DNA of 64,000 nucleotides from Vibrio alfacsensis (GTDB taxonomy: Bacteria; Pseudomonadota; Gammaproteobacteria; Enterobacterales; Vibrionaceae): positions 806,001 through 870,000 of the forward strand of contig NZ_CP032093.1 of the NCBI RefSeq assembly GCF_003544875.1. The letters are read 5' to 3'. Every line of letters begins with the position of its first letter. The first letter of the stretch is position 1. Under the pieces are notes generated by a model. That model had not been told where the DNA came from, made no database searches, and saw only the letters and a list, made by a program, of their open reading frames with translations. Position numbers and translations under genes: made by a program. This document shows positions 37,812 to 46,771 of this stretch, one piece after another.

Positions 37812-39062
37812 ATGTTGAGGGCTTTATCGGTCGCGCTCTTAGCGATTTGGAGTTGTTTTGCGTTTGCCGCAAATGAGTCCGCCATGTCTTTGTTGGATAA
37901 CCGTTTTCGTGTCGACTCGACGATCGAACAAATCACCTTTTTGGTATATCGTGAACAAAGCTCTCAACCTGTCGTACTGGTGCGCCCTGATGGTAAAAAA
38001 TATTACGCGTGGGGCACGTATGATAATGTGCGTTGGTATCAAGAGTCTTCTTTAGACATCATCTCTGTCGATAATCCTATGCCTGGCCCGTGGCAAGCGG
38101 TAGGCAAGGTGACACCAAAAAACAACATCCGATTGCTTTCACATCTTAAGCTTAATACGGATGTATTCCCGACGCGCCTTTACCAAAATGAGGCGCTCAA
38201 ATTTACCGCCCAATTAACCTCAGATGATAAACCGCTGGTACTGCGTGATTTTCTTGATCGCGTAAACCTGCGTGTCACCTTTACCAAGTTTGTAGAAAAT
38301 GAAGATCAGTTAATTAAAGAGGCGCGTCCTGTTCCAATGGTGATTGGTGAATTTGCGGACGACGGCCGAGATCTTGATGAAAGAGCAGGGGACGGTATTT
38401 TTACGGTCCAATTACCCATTGATATCGAGCCAGGAAAATATCGTGCACGTATTACTTCGGGGAACGGAGTCTTTTTGCGAGCACAAGAGCAAGTGGTTTT
38501 GGTTTACCCATCCCCCATTTCTCGTACTTTTATTCAATCGCGTCATGCTAACCAACCTCATCAGCTGGTGGTCAGTGGGGAGCAGGGCATGATAGAGCCG
38601 GGTTCTATTGCGGTGAGTATTGAGCAAGCGGCCCCAGATGGCTTTGTTAGCTACAGCCAAGGTCAAGTCTCACCTGATGGCAGCAAAACCACACTGAAAA
38701 TGGATAATGACCCAGAACTTGGTAAATACTCGTGGCATGGTGAAGTGTTTGCCACTGATTTGGCGACAAAGCGTGCTCTGGTATTCCCAATTCAAGAACA
38801 GAGCTTTAGCGTGGTTGACGATGTCGATCTGGAAGCCGCCCGCAAAGCGAAAGAGGCACAGTTAGCAGAGCAACGTCGTATCGAAATGGAAAAACGCATC
38901 ATTGCCGAGCGTGAAGCCAAGCGTCAGCGCAATATGATCATTATCGCAGTTGGTAATGTTGTTGCTCTTATTCTGGTTTTGTTACTGTGGTTAGTGTGGA
39001 GCAAGCTCAAAGCTAAGCGCGAATCCATACCAGAGATGCAACTGGAACTCCCGAAAAGATAG
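37812..39062 (+). CDS. TIGR03503 family protein, membrane-anchored periplasmic
   Basis: The 416-residue product has a signal peptide (residues 1-20, cleavage near AFAA) and a large periplasmic part of beta-rich character. It is recognisable as TIGR03503 from RFRVDSTIEQITFLVYREQSSQPVV, GKKYYAWGTY and the calcium-like segment DDGRDLDERAGDGIFTVQLP (about residues 180-200). A charged coiled coil (EAARKAKEAQLAEQRRIEM) leads to one C-terminal membrane helix (IIIAVGNVVALILVLLLW) and a short basic tail. The function is unknown. ATG 37812 has AGGAG 5 bases upstream. It is probably co-transcribed with dnaQ. Confidence 0.65.
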   Translation: MLRALSVALLAIWSCFAFAANESAMSLLDNRFRVDSTIEQITFLVYREQSSQPVVLVRPDGKKYYAWGTYDNVRWYQESSLDIISVDNPMPGPWQAVGKVTPKNNIRLLSHLKLNTDVFPTRLYQNEALKFTAQLTSDDKPLVLRDFLDRVNLRVTFTKFVENEDQLIKEARPVPMVIGEFADDGRDLDERAGDGIFTVQLPIDIEPGKYRARITSGNGVFLRAQEQVVLVYPSPISRTFIQSRHANQPHQLVVSGEQGMIEPGSIAVSIEQAAPDGFVSYSQGQVSPDGSKTTLKMDNDPELGKYSWHGEVFATDLATKRALVFPIQEQSFSVVDDVDLEAARKAKEAQLAEQRRIEMEKRIIAEREAKRQRNMIIIAVGNVVALILVLLLWLVWSKLKAKRESIPEMQLELPKR

Positions 39063-39110
39063 TATCGGCATCGTAGCAAATAATGGGTCATTCTAGCTTG
39101 TGAGAACGCT
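39061..39110. repeat. Partial second copy of the palindromic element
   Basis: GTAGCAAATAATGGGTCATT and the following CTAGCTTG...AACGCT (39073-39110) match the left half of the element at 22617-22654 with about eight mismatches in 38 bases. Similarity may extend left to 39061. The right half is not recognisable, so it looks like a decayed copy lying directly after a stop codon. Confidence 0.6.
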
Positions 39111-39262
39111 CGATAACTACGAATCCAAATCACGATCTTAATCACTTCGCTGTTCCTGTCATTATCTATGCTAGACTCACGGCATCAGCTATATGAATGA
39201 CTCATCATTTGTTTACCTGAGGGGAGCAATAGGGCTGCCATATATTTTGTAAAGGTATAAAA

Positions 39263-39526
39263 ATGAGCAAATTAAGTTCGGCTGAACGTAAAGCACGTGA
39301 TAATGAGCGTTTCTCTCAGCGCGTCAGTGAACGTCGTGAGAAAGGCGAAGATGTCGTTGCGTACGCACTGGCTAATAAAAAAGCAGTGAAGTTTCTGACC
39401 AAGTCAGAAAAGAAAGCACTGAATGAACGTAAAGCAACGCTTCAAGAAGAGTTAAAGCTTAAAGAGCAAGAAGAACTGCGCAGAATTGAACAGTCGTTTA
39501 TTGTTGAAGAAAATAACGAAGAATAA
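39263..39526 (+). CDS. Small charged coiled-coil protein, unrecognised
   Basis: The 87-residue product is not recognised as any characterised family. It is very rich in Lys, Arg and Glu (ERKARDNERFSQRVSERREK, then KSEKKALNERKATLQEEL) and reads as one or two long helices. It has no cysteine, signal peptide or membrane segment. The start is supported by position, although only GGTATAA precedes the ATG. It is monocistronic, between a repeat fragment and a strong terminator. A nucleic-acid-associated or chaperone-like role is conceivable but unsupported. Confidence 0.6.
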   Translation: MSKLSSAERKARDNERFSQRVSERREKGEDVVAYALANKKAVKFLTKSEKKALNERKATLQEELKLKEQEELRRIEQSFIVEENNEE

Positions 39527-39573
39527 ACGCCACTCTCGCGAAGGCTAGGTTGTACTTAGTCGAGAGTCAATAA

Positions 39574-39600
39574 AAAACGGGAGCCTCGGCTCCCGTTTTG
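39574..39600. terminator. Bidirectional terminator between the small gene and fadE
   Basis: AAAACGGGAGCC (39574-39585) pairs perfectly with GGCTCCCGTTTT (39588-39599). A- and T-runs on both sides suit both converging genes. Confidence 0.9.
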
Positions 39601-39632
39601 CTTTTCTAACGTTTATTCAAGCTTGTATCTGC

Positions 39633-42077
39633 TTATGCGACGTTTTCCATCTGAGGGTAGAGCGGCTTTGCGGCCAATAGTTCTGGCTCAAAATCGTCTA
39701 CGTTGATGGTATCTAAGCGATGTTGCTCGGCTTCTCTCAGTAGCTCTGCCTCTTCTTGGGTGATCAGACCTTGCTCTAACCCCTCTTGTGCAATCATATC
39801 CAAGCGCACGAACGGACGGCGTTTGCCTTGTGCTTTACATACTTTGTCAAACACAGGTTCCGCTTGAAGAATCACAGACAGTGCTAGCTCAATCTTACCT
39901 GCTGCATTGTGCTCAGTGGGTTCTAGATACTGACCACGACCGATGCGTGAACGCGTTGCACTTGGCGTTTGAAGAATGCGCGCGACTTTGCTGTCGAGTT
40001 TATCGCTCGGCGCTTTACGTACGCGGCCAAATGGCATAATCAATACACGCAGTGCACGACCAATCACTTTATTCGGGAAGTTCGCTAGGAATTCATCAAT
40101 TGCGGCTTCAGTTTGTTTCAAGCTGTCTTGTAGGCCCCAATGGACAAGTGGCAAGTCTTCTACAGGACGGCCATCTTGCTCAAAGCGTTTTAATGCTGCT
40201 GAACTTAGGTAAAGTTGACTTAGAATATCACCAAGGCGTGCAGAAAGACGTTCTTTGCGTTTCAGCGAGCCGCCTAATACCGCCATTGAGATATCTGATA
40301 GCAAAGCTAGGTTTGCGCTATAACGGTTCAATTGCTGGTAGTAACGCTTCGTCGCGTCTTTTGTTGGTGATGTTGAGCCAAGACCGTCACTTAGGCCAAA
40401 CCAAATACTGCGAACTAGGTTGCTCATGGTAAAGCTCACGTGACCCGCTAGCGCTTTGTCGAATTTCTCAACCGCGTCATCGGCATCAGAGTAGGCAGCA
40501 TTCATTTCCTCTAGAACGTATGGGTGGCAACGAATCGCACCTTGGCCAAAGATGATCATAGAACGTGTTAGAATGTTTGCACCCTCTACGGTTACCGCAA
40601 TTGGGGCGCCCTGGTAACCACGCGCTAGGAAGTTCGATGGGCCCAAACAGATGCCTTTGCCCCCAACGATATCCATTGCGTCAATGATGCTTTGCTGACC
40701 ACGGTGGGTACAGTGGTATTTCACGATTGCGGAGATAACCGATGGTTTTTCACCTAAGTCGATACCTGCAACGGTTAGGTTACTTGCCGCATCCATTACG
40801 TAGGCATTACCGCCCAAGCGTGCAAGAGGCTCTTCAACCCCTTCCATGTGTCCAATCGGTTGCTTGAACTGACGACGAATACGAGAGTATGCGCCCGTTG
40901 CCAGTGCTGCCGTTTTGATGCCACCGGTAGAGTTTGACGGTAGTGTAATACCACGACCGACAGATAGACATTCGACGAGCATGCGCCAACCTTGGCCAGC
41001 CATTTTCTCACCACCGATGATGAAGTCCATTGGTACGAAGATGTCTTTACCGCGAGTTGGACCATTTTGGAATGGTACGTTAAGCGGGAAGTGGCGGTTA
41101 CCAATCTCAACGCCTTTAAGGTCAGTTGGGATTAGAGCACAAGTAATACCAAGATCTTCTTGGTCGCCAAGCAGGCCTTCTGGGTCACGCAGTTTAAAGG
41201 CAAGGCCAAGCACGGTCGCAACAGGCGCGAGCGTAATGTATCGCTTGTTCCATGTCAGGCGCATCCCGAGTACTTCTTTCCCTTCCCATTCTCCTTTGCA
41301 AACAACACCAAAATCTGGGATCGAGCCTGCATCAGAGCCAGCTTCCGGACTGGTGAGTGCAAAACAAGGGATCTCTTTACCCTCGGCAAGACGAGGTAGA
41401 TAGTAATTTTTCTGTTCTTCTGTTCCATAGTGTTGCAATAACTCACCCGGACCTAACGAGTTAGGCACGCCAACGGTTGAAGACAATACGCCGGATACGC
41501 CAGTCAGTTTTTGTAACACCAAAGATTGAGCATAAGCTGAAAATTCTAGACCACCGTATTTCTTCTTAATGATCATGGCAAAAAATTTGTTGTCTTTGAG
41601 GTATTGCCATACTTCTGGAGGTAAATCGGCAAGTTCATGCGTCACTTGGAAATCGCTTACCATCGCACATACTTCATTTACCGGGCCATCGAGAAACGCT
41701 TGCTCTTCTTTGCTTAGCTTAGGCGCTTTGATAGCGTGAAGCTTTTGCCATTCAGGTTTGCCTTTAAACAACTCCGCTTCCCACCACACCGTACCTGCAT
41801 CCAATGCCTCCTTTTCCGTTTGAGACATCGCAGGAAGCACTTTTTTAAATAACGTCAATGCTTTTCGGCTGATCAGCGATTGGCGAATACCAGAAATGGC
41901 AAACACGGCAACGGCAAGTACGTAAAGAGACCAACCAATGATGCCCACTGGGCCAACAATAGTCAGTGCTACCATCGTTGCAGTGAGTAGGCTGATGGAT
42001 TTGACGAGTGACATTCTGTGGTAGAGCGCAATGCCTAGCACGATCGTCATCGTTAAGATTGAGAGCAAGATGTCCAT
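39633..42077 (-). CDS. fadE: Acyl-CoA dehydrogenase FadE
   Basis: The 814-residue product catalyses the first step of beta-oxidation. Two or three N-terminal hydrophobic segments (residues 1-65) anchor it to the inner membrane. The dehydrogenase core shows [18 protein letters not shown] (flavin site), [25 protein letters not shown] and [20 protein letters not shown]. The long C-terminal extension (DUF1974) distinguishes FadE from short acyl-CoA dehydrogenases. The upstream FadR-like site at 42128 indicates repression until long-chain acyl-CoA accumulates. It is divergent from gmhA. Confidence 0.95.
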   Translation of the reverse strand: MDILLSILTMTIVLGIALYHRMSLVKSISLLTATMVALTIVGPVGIIGWSLYVLAVAVFAISGIRQSLISRKALTLFKKVLPAMSQTEKEALDAGTVWWEAELFKGKPEWQKLHAIKAPKLSKEEQAFLDGPVNEVCAMVSDFQVTHELADLPPEVWQYLKDNKFFAMIIKKKYGGLEFSAYAQSLVLQKLTGVSGVLSSTVGVPNSLGPGELLQHYGTEEQKNYYLPRLAEGKEIPCFALTSPEAGSDAGSIPDFGVVCKGEWEGKEVLGMRLTWNKRYITLAPVATVLGLAFKLRDPEGLLGDQEDLGITCALIPTDLKGVEIGNRHFPLNVPFQNGPTRGKDIFVPMDFIIGGEKMAGQGWRMLVECLSVGRGITLPSNSTGGIKTAALATGAYSRIRRQFKQPIGHMEGVEEPLARLGGNAYVMDAASNLTVAGIDLGEKPSVISAIVKYHCTHRGQQSIIDAMDIVGGKGICLGPSNFLARGYQGAPIAVTVEGANILTRSMIIFGQGAIRCHPYVLEEMNAAYSDADDAVEKFDKALAGHVSFTMSNLVRSIWFGLSDGLGSTSPTKDATKRYYQQLNRYSANLALLSDISMAVLGGSLKRKERLSARLGDILSQLYLSSAALKRFEQDGRPVEDLPLVHWGLQDSLKQTEAAIDEFLANFPNKVIGRALRVLIMPFGRVRKAPSDKLDSKVARILQTPSATRSRIGRGQYLEPTEHNAAGKIELALSVILQAEPVFDKVCKAQGKRRPFVRLDMIAQEGLEQGLITQEEAELLREAEQHRLDTINVDDFEPELLAAKPLYPQMENVA

Positions 42078-42127
42078 ATGTATTTTCCTTTTCAGACTTT
42101 ATTAAAGTTGTACGTCTGTATTTTGGT

Positions 42128-42144
42128 AAGAGGTCTAACCAGTT
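42128..42144 (-). promoter_or_regulatory. FadR-type operator upstream of fadE
   Basis: On the coding strand AACTGGTTAGACCTCTT matches the FadR consensus AACTGGTCNGACCNGTT at most positions, including both ACTGGT and GACC. It ends 51 bases before the fadE start. The divergent 357-base gap (42078-42434) otherwise shows only AT-rich promoter-like sequence. Confidence 0.7.
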
Positions 42145-42434
42145 CATTAAGTGTAATCAAAATATTAATAAAATGTAAAACCCAAAGTTGGATAAAAAGT
42201 GATCTCAGTAGAGTTAAAATTCTAAAGTTGGGATTTGAGTGGTGATTTCGTCGCCAGTTAACCAGTTTATGCTACGGTTCAATTTAAATCTGTTGCTTCG
42301 CTATCGACACTAATTCTCGTTTGTGGGTAAACTCAGAGTAATGAAATGTTAGATGCACGATTTGCATCGGAACAATTTGCTCGGTGAGAGGCTTAGTCTC
42401 TTCGCTGAAGCTGAAATAATAAAGAGAACGTCTT

Positions 42435-43010
42435 ATGTACCAAGATCTGATTAGAAGTGAATTAACAGAAGCTGCTGAAGTTCTGAATAAGTTTTTAAGT
42501 GATGATCACAACATCGCGCAAATTGAAGCTGCAGCAAAAATGATTGCCGACTCCTTTAAGCAAGAAGGCAAAGTGTTGTCATGTGGTAACGGTGGTTCTC
42601 ATTGTGATGCGATGCATTTTGCTGAAGAATTGACAGGCCGTTACCGTGAAAATCGTCCTGGTTACGCGGGTATTGCGATTTCAGATCCAAGCCACCTTTC
42701 ATGTGTAAGTAACGATTTTGGTTACGATTTCGTCTTTTCTCGTTACGTAGAAGCGGTTGGCCGTAAAGGTGATGTGTTGTTTGGCCTATCAACATCAGGT
42801 AACTCAGGCAACATTCTTAAAGCGATCGAAGCGGCGCAAGCGAAAGGGATGAAGACCATCGCACTTACTGGTAAAGATGGTGGCAAAATGGCGGGCCTGG
42901 CAGATATTGAAATCCGCGTACCGCATTTTGGTTACGCAGATCGTATTCAGGAAGTGCACATTAAGATCATTCACATCATCATTCAGTTGGTTGAAAAAGA
43001 GATGGAATAA
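42435..43010 (+). CDS. gmhA: Phosphoheptose isomerase (sedoheptulose 7-phosphate isomerase)
   Basis: The 191-residue SIS-domain enzyme makes D-glycero-D-manno-heptose 7-phosphate for the LPS inner core. Motifs: [21 protein letters not shown], with substrate and zinc-site residues, and [20 protein letters not shown]. Its length and the neighbours fadE and yafJ match E. coli lpcA/gmhA. GAGAACG lies about 8 bases before the ATG. It is probably co-transcribed with yafJ (60-base gap). Confidence 0.96.
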   Translation: MYQDLIRSELTEAAEVLNKFLSDDHNIAQIEAAAKMIADSFKQEGKVLSCGNGGSHCDAMHFAEELTGRYRENRPGYAGIAISDPSHLSCVSNDFGYDFVFSRYVEAVGRKGDVLFGLSTSGNSGNILKAIEAAQAKGMKTIALTGKDGGKMAGLADIEIRVPHFGYADRIQEVHIKIIHIIIQLVEKEME

Positions 43011-43070
43011 ATTTGACTTCGAGGTCGAAATATTGATCTCGTCGTTTTGAGGTAAGGAGTTCGTTAAACC

Positions 43071-43916
43071 ATGTGTGAATTGCTCGGAATGAGCGCAAAT
43101 GTCCCGACGGATATTTGTTTCAGTTTTACAGGATTGATGCAGCGCGGCGGCCGCACAGGGCCACACCGTGATGGTTGGGGAATTACTTTCTATGAAGGGA
43201 AAGGGTTTCGCACATTTAAAGATCCAAACCCAAGCTGTGACTCAAAAATTGCTGAATTGGTGCAAAACTATCCGATAAAAAGTCGTGCCGTGATTAGTCA
43301 TATTCGTCAAGCAAACCGTGGTGGGGTGAACTTAGAAAATACCCACCCGTTTACGCGAGAGCTTTGGGGGCGTTACTGGACGTTTGCACATAATGGTCAG
43401 CTAACTGATTATCAAGACTTGCAGACTGGGCGTCATCGTCCGGTAGGGCAAACAGACAGTGAGTTGGCTTTTTGCTGGTTACTCAAACAGATGGAAGATA
43501 TGTATCCAGAGCCTCCACAGGATATGGAGTCTGTATTTATCTATGTAGCGGCGTGTTGCGATAAGTTGAGAGAAAAGGGTGTGTTTAACATGCTACTTAG
43601 CGACGGTGAGTTTGTGATGACTTACTGTACTAATCATCTCTACTGGATCACTCGTCGTGCGCCATTTGGTAAAGCTGCGCTATTAGATGAAGATGTCGAG
43701 ATTAACTTCCAAGAAGAGACGACGCCGCACGATGTGGTTTCAGTGATTGCGACTCAGCCACTTACAGGTAACGAGACATGGCAGCGAATGAAACCGGGCG
43801 AGTACGGGTTGTTTCATGTTGGTGAGATGGTACTCAATAATGCAAAGGCGTTATTGGATGTCCCATTTGCTGCGCCGAAGCCGGGTAACCAAGCTCCGAC
43901 TGATCCATTGGAGTGA
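43071..43916 (+). CDS. yafJ: Class II glutamine amidotransferase YafJ
   Basis: The 281-residue Ntn-hydrolase-type glutaminase domain has Cys2 as nucleophile after removal of Met1 (MCELLGMSAN). Other conserved parts are GPHRDGWGITFYEG, VISHIRQANRGGVNLENTHPF and FAHNGQL (oxyanion Asn). There is no synthetase domain; the acceptor of the ammonia is unknown, though some relatives act in amine-related degradation. AAGGAG lies just upstream. It is downstream of gmhA, as in E. coli, and followed by a terminator. Confidence 0.9.
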   Translation: MCELLGMSANVPTDICFSFTGLMQRGGRTGPHRDGWGITFYEGKGFRTFKDPNPSCDSKIAELVQNYPIKSRAVISHIRQANRGGVNLENTHPFTRELWGRYWTFAHNGQLTDYQDLQTGRHRPVGQTDSELAFCWLLKQMEDMYPEPPQDMESVFIYVAACCDKLREKGVFNMLLSDGEFVMTYCTNHLYWITRRAPFGKAALLDEDVEINFQEETTPHDVVSVIATQPLTGNETWQRMKPGEYGLFHVGEMVLNNAKALLDVPFAAPKPGNQAPTDPLE

Positions 43917-43940
43917 TGGTTTCTGATACTGAATACTTAG

Positions 43941-43972
43941 ATAAAGCTCGCTTAATCGCGAGCTTTATTTTT
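43941..43972. terminator. Bidirectional terminator between yafJ and purN
   Basis: ATAAAGCTCGC (43941-43951) pairs with GCGAGCTTTAT (43958-43968), followed by TTTT. Confidence 0.85.
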
Positions 43973-43996
43973 GCGTCTGGTGTTTGGAATTGAGCG

Positions 43997-44635
43997 TTAC
44001 TCGGTGGCGTAGCCGTGTTCACCAAGCTCAAAACCATCGAGGTACGCTTTGCCATCTCTCATTGTGAGCCTTTCATCTACTAACCACTTTGTGACCATAG
44101 GGTAAATGGTATGCTCTTGCGTTTGTACACGAGCGGTAAGAGCATCAGCATTATCATCTTCAAATACAGGTACTTTGGCTTGCAATATTACTGGACCACC
44201 ATCGAGCTCTTCTGTAACAAAATGAACGCTAGTACCGTGTTCTTTGTCACCGGCATCAATAGCGCGCTGATGAGTGTTTAGGCCTGGATACTTTGGCAGA
44301 AGCGATGGGTGAATATTGATCATCTTACCTAAATAGTGTTGAACAAACGCACTGCTAAGAATGCGCATGTAGCCGGCGAGGACAATCACATCAGGTTGGT
44401 ATTCATCGATTTGCTTCATCAACTCAGCATCAAATTTTTCGCGAGATTCGAATGCGTTAGGATTGACAAAATGACCGTTCACATCAAAAAGCTTTGCACG
44501 CTCTAAACCATAAGCTTCTGCTTTATTGGAGAACACAGCTGCGACTTGTGCATTTGGCATGTTGGCTTCACAGGATTCAAGTATTGCTTGTAGGTTGCTG
44601 CCATTACCAGAAATGAGGACCACGATGTTTTTCAT
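43997..44635 (-). CDS. purN: Phosphoribosylglycinamide formyltransferase 1
   Basis: The 212-residue product formylates GAR with 10-formyl-THF in the third step of purine synthesis. Catalytic residues are N107 and H109 (MINIHPSLLPKYPG) and D145 (EELDGGPVI), one position later than in E. coli. The N-terminal IVVLISGNGSNLQAILES binds the ribose phosphate. The length is standard. It is downstream of purM across a 164-base gap holding a hairpin, and is presumably governed by the PurR site in front of purM. Confidence 0.97.
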   Translation of the reverse strand: MKNIVVLISGNGSNLQAILESCEANMPNAQVAAVFSNKAEAYGLERAKLFDVNGHFVNPNAFESREKFDAELMKQIDEYQPDVIVLAGYMRILSSAFVQHYLGKMINIHPSLLPKYPGLNTHQRAIDAGDKEHGTSVHFVTEELDGGPVILQAKVPVFEDDNADALTARVQTQEHTIYPMVTKWLVDERLTMRDGKAYLDGFELGEHGYATE

Positions 44636-44747
44636 GATGTTGTGACTGCCTTATTTGATGTTGTGATTGGTATTAGTCTTGCAGACTGGAGATGTGTAGA
44701 GATTAAATTACCTACTATTAGAATGGTTTTCGATGTTCCAGATAGCA

Positions 44748-44772
44748 GAATGAGGACATAGTGTCCTCATTC
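44748..44772. other. Hairpin in the purM-purN gap
   Basis: GAATGAGGACA (44748-44758) pairs perfectly with TGTCCTCATTC (44762-44772). No T-run follows on the minus strand. It may stabilise or process the purMN message. Confidence 0.5.
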
Positions 44773-44799
44773 ATATCTTTATGTAGCGCAACTCACAAG

Positions 44800-45840
44800 T
44801 TATCGGATTTCAACTTGCTCTCCATTTGCTTCAGCTTGAGCGATTTCACCAATCACCCATGCGTTTTCGCCTTCTTCTTTAAGTAGGGCTACGGCTTCGT
44901 CTGCTTGGTCTTTTGGTAGAGCGACGATTAGGCCAACACCACAGTTGAAAGTTCGGTACATTTCATGTGTGGTCACGTTGCCTTTTTCTTGTAGCCATTG
45001 GAAAATGATTGGCCATTCCCAGCTGCTACCATCGATAACGGCTTTTGTGCCTTCAGGCAGTACGCGTGGGATGTTTTCCCAGAAACCACCACCCGTGATG
45101 TGAGAAATCGCGTGGATGTCGTGCTTCTCAATCATCTTAAGTGCTGATTTGATGTAAATTTTAGTCGGTTCTAGTAGGTGTTCACCGATAGTGCGACCTG
45201 CTAGCTCTTCGTTCTTATCTGCGCCAGAAACTTCAAGGATCTTGCGGATTAGAGAGTAACCGTTAGAGTGTGGACCGCTTGAGCCAACTGCGATTAGTGC
45301 ATCGCCTGCTGCTACTTTCGTACCGTCGATGACGTCTTCTTTCTCTACTACGCCAACACAGAAACCTGCAACGTCGTAATCTTCACCTTCGTACATACCT
45401 GGCATTTCCGCCGTTTCACCACCGATCAGTGCACAACCTGCTTGAACACAGCCATCAGCAATACCAGAAACCACGTCTGCCGCAGTATCAACGTCTAGTT
45501 TGCCAGTCGCATAGTAATCTAGGAAGAAGAGAGGCTCTGCACCTTGCACGATAAGGTCGTTAACGCACATTGCCACTAGGTCAATACCAATAGTGTCGTG
45601 CTTGTTCATATCCAAGGCTAAGCGAAGTTTTGTACCGACGCCGTCAGTACCCGAAACCAGTACAGGTTGTTTGTATTTCGTTGGTAATTCACAAAGGGCA
45701 CCAAAACCACCAATACCACCCATCACTTCAGGGCGACGAGTACGTTTAACCGCACCCTTAATACGATCCACAAGCGCGTTGCCTGCATCAATATCTACAC
45801 CAGCATCTTTGTAGCTAAGAGAAGAGTTATTACCACTCAC
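44800..45840 (-). CDS. purM: Phosphoribosylformylglycinamidine cyclo-ligase
   Basis: The 346-residue AIR synthetase closes the imidazole ring with ATP in the fifth step of purine synthesis. Conserved parts: [20 protein letters not shown], the nucleotide-site [45 protein letters not shown] and [16 protein letters not shown]. It is the first gene of purMN, divergent from upp. The intergenic PurR operator at 45907 lies 67 bases before its start. Confidence 0.97.
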   Translation of the reverse strand: MSGNNSSLSYKDAGVDIDAGNALVDRIKGAVKRTRRPEVMGGIGGFGALCELPTKYKQPVLVSGTDGVGTKLRLALDMNKHDTIGIDLVAMCVNDLIVQGAEPLFFLDYYATGKLDVDTAADVVSGIADGCVQAGCALIGGETAEMPGMYEGEDYDVAGFCVGVVEKEDVIDGTKVAAGDALIAVGSSGPHSNGYSLIRKILEVSGADKNEELAGRTIGEHLLEPTKIYIKSALKMIEKHDIHAISHITGGGFWENIPRVLPEGTKAVIDGSSWEWPIIFQWLQEKGNVTTHEMYRTFNCGVGLIVALPKDQADEAVALLKEEGENAWVIGEIAQAEANGEQVEIR

Positions 45841-45906
45841 AGGGAAGTCCTCGGTATTAAGTTGGATATGAAAACGGCGCTATTCTAACAGTGCTTAAAT
45901 ATAGAT

Positions 45907-45922
45907 AGCAAACGTTTGCGCA
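45907..45922. promoter_or_regulatory. PurR operator between purM and upp
   Basis: AGCAAACGTTTGCGCA contains the palindrome GCAAACGTTTGC, a near-perfect PurR box. It is 67 bases from purM and 94 bases from upp. Its position in the divergent gap suggests control of purMN and possibly of upp. Confidence 0.85.
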
Positions 45923-45966
45923 AGTTTTTCTTTAGCTTTCTATCCTGATTTACCTTAAAAATCATG

Positions 45967-45972
45967 TATAAT
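45967..45972 (+). promoter_or_regulatory. Predicted upp promoter -10
   Basis: A perfect TATAAT hexamer lies 43 bases before the upp start. CTGATT at 45945-45950 is a poor -35 candidate at 16-bp spacing. Confidence 0.5.
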
Positions 45973-46015
45973 CTGAAAGTTTGTTTAAATATTGTCACAA
46001 AAGCCGGAGATGGAA

Positions 46016-46642
46016 ATGAAAGTCGTTGAAGTTAAACACCCTCTAGTAAAACATAAAATTGGTCTAATGCGAGAAGGTGATATCAGCACGAAGCGTTTTC
46101 GTGAGTTAGCAACCGAAGTCGGTAGTCTTCTAACTTATGAAGCGACAGCAGACTTTGAAACAGAAAAAGTAACCATTGAGGGTTGGAATGGTCCTGTAGA
46201 AGTAGACCAAATCAAAGGTAAGAAAGTGACGGTAGTGCCAATCCTGCGTGCAGGTCTAGGCATGATGGATGGTGTTCTTGAGCATATGCCAAGTGCGCGT
46301 ATCAGCGTTGTTGGTATTTACCGTGACGAAGAAACACTTGAGCCAGTACCTTACTTCAACAAGCTTGCTTCTAACATTGATGAGCGTATTGCTCTTGTTG
46401 TTGACCCAATGCTTGCTACGGGTGGCTCTATGATCGCAACGATCGACCTTCTAAAAGAGAAAGGTTGTCAGGCAATCAAAGTTCTTGTTCTTGTTGCGGC
46501 TCCTGAGGGCATCGAAGCACTAGAAAAAGCACACCCAGACGTTGAGCTATACACAGCAGCAATCGATGAGAAGCTAAATGACAAAGGTTACATCGTCCCT
46601 GGTCTAGGCGACGCTGGTGACAAGATCTTCGGTACTAAGTAA
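46016..46642 (+). CDS. upp: Uracil phosphoribosyltransferase
   Basis: The 208-residue salvage enzyme converts uracil and PRPP to UMP. The PRPP loop is [11 protein letters not shown], and the uracil site is in the C-terminal [19 protein letters not shown] 46016 ([19 protein letters not shown]) is chosen because GGAG is 6 bases upstream and the family begins there. The TTG at 45992 is in frame but lacks support. Unlike E. coli, uraA is not downstream in the same direction but converges from the other side. Confidence 0.97.
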   Translation: MKVVEVKHPLVKHKIGLMREGDISTKRFRELATEVGSLLTYEATADFETEKVTIEGWNGPVEVDQIKGKKVTVVPILRAGLGMMDGVLEHMPSARISVVGIYRDEETLEPVPYFNKLASNIDERIALVVDPMLATGGSMIATIDLLKEKGCQAIKVLVLVAAPEGIEALEKAHPDVELYTAAIDEKLNDKGYIVPGLGDAGDKIFGTK

Positions 46643-46677
46643 TTCTCTGATGTTTGTTACGATTGAATAGATAAAAC

Positions 46678-46708
46678 AAAGGCTTGGTTTTCACCAAGCC
46701 TTTTTTAT
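46678..46708. terminator. Bidirectional terminator between upp and uraA
   Basis: AAAGGCTTGGT (46678-46688) pairs perfectly with ACCAAGCCTTT (46693-46703), with a T-run after and an AAAACAAA stretch before. Confidence 0.9.
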
Positions 46709-46771
46709 TCTCTATGATTGATATTCTTATCGAACAGCAAGCACGGCCAATGGGATGACCGCGCATGCGAG

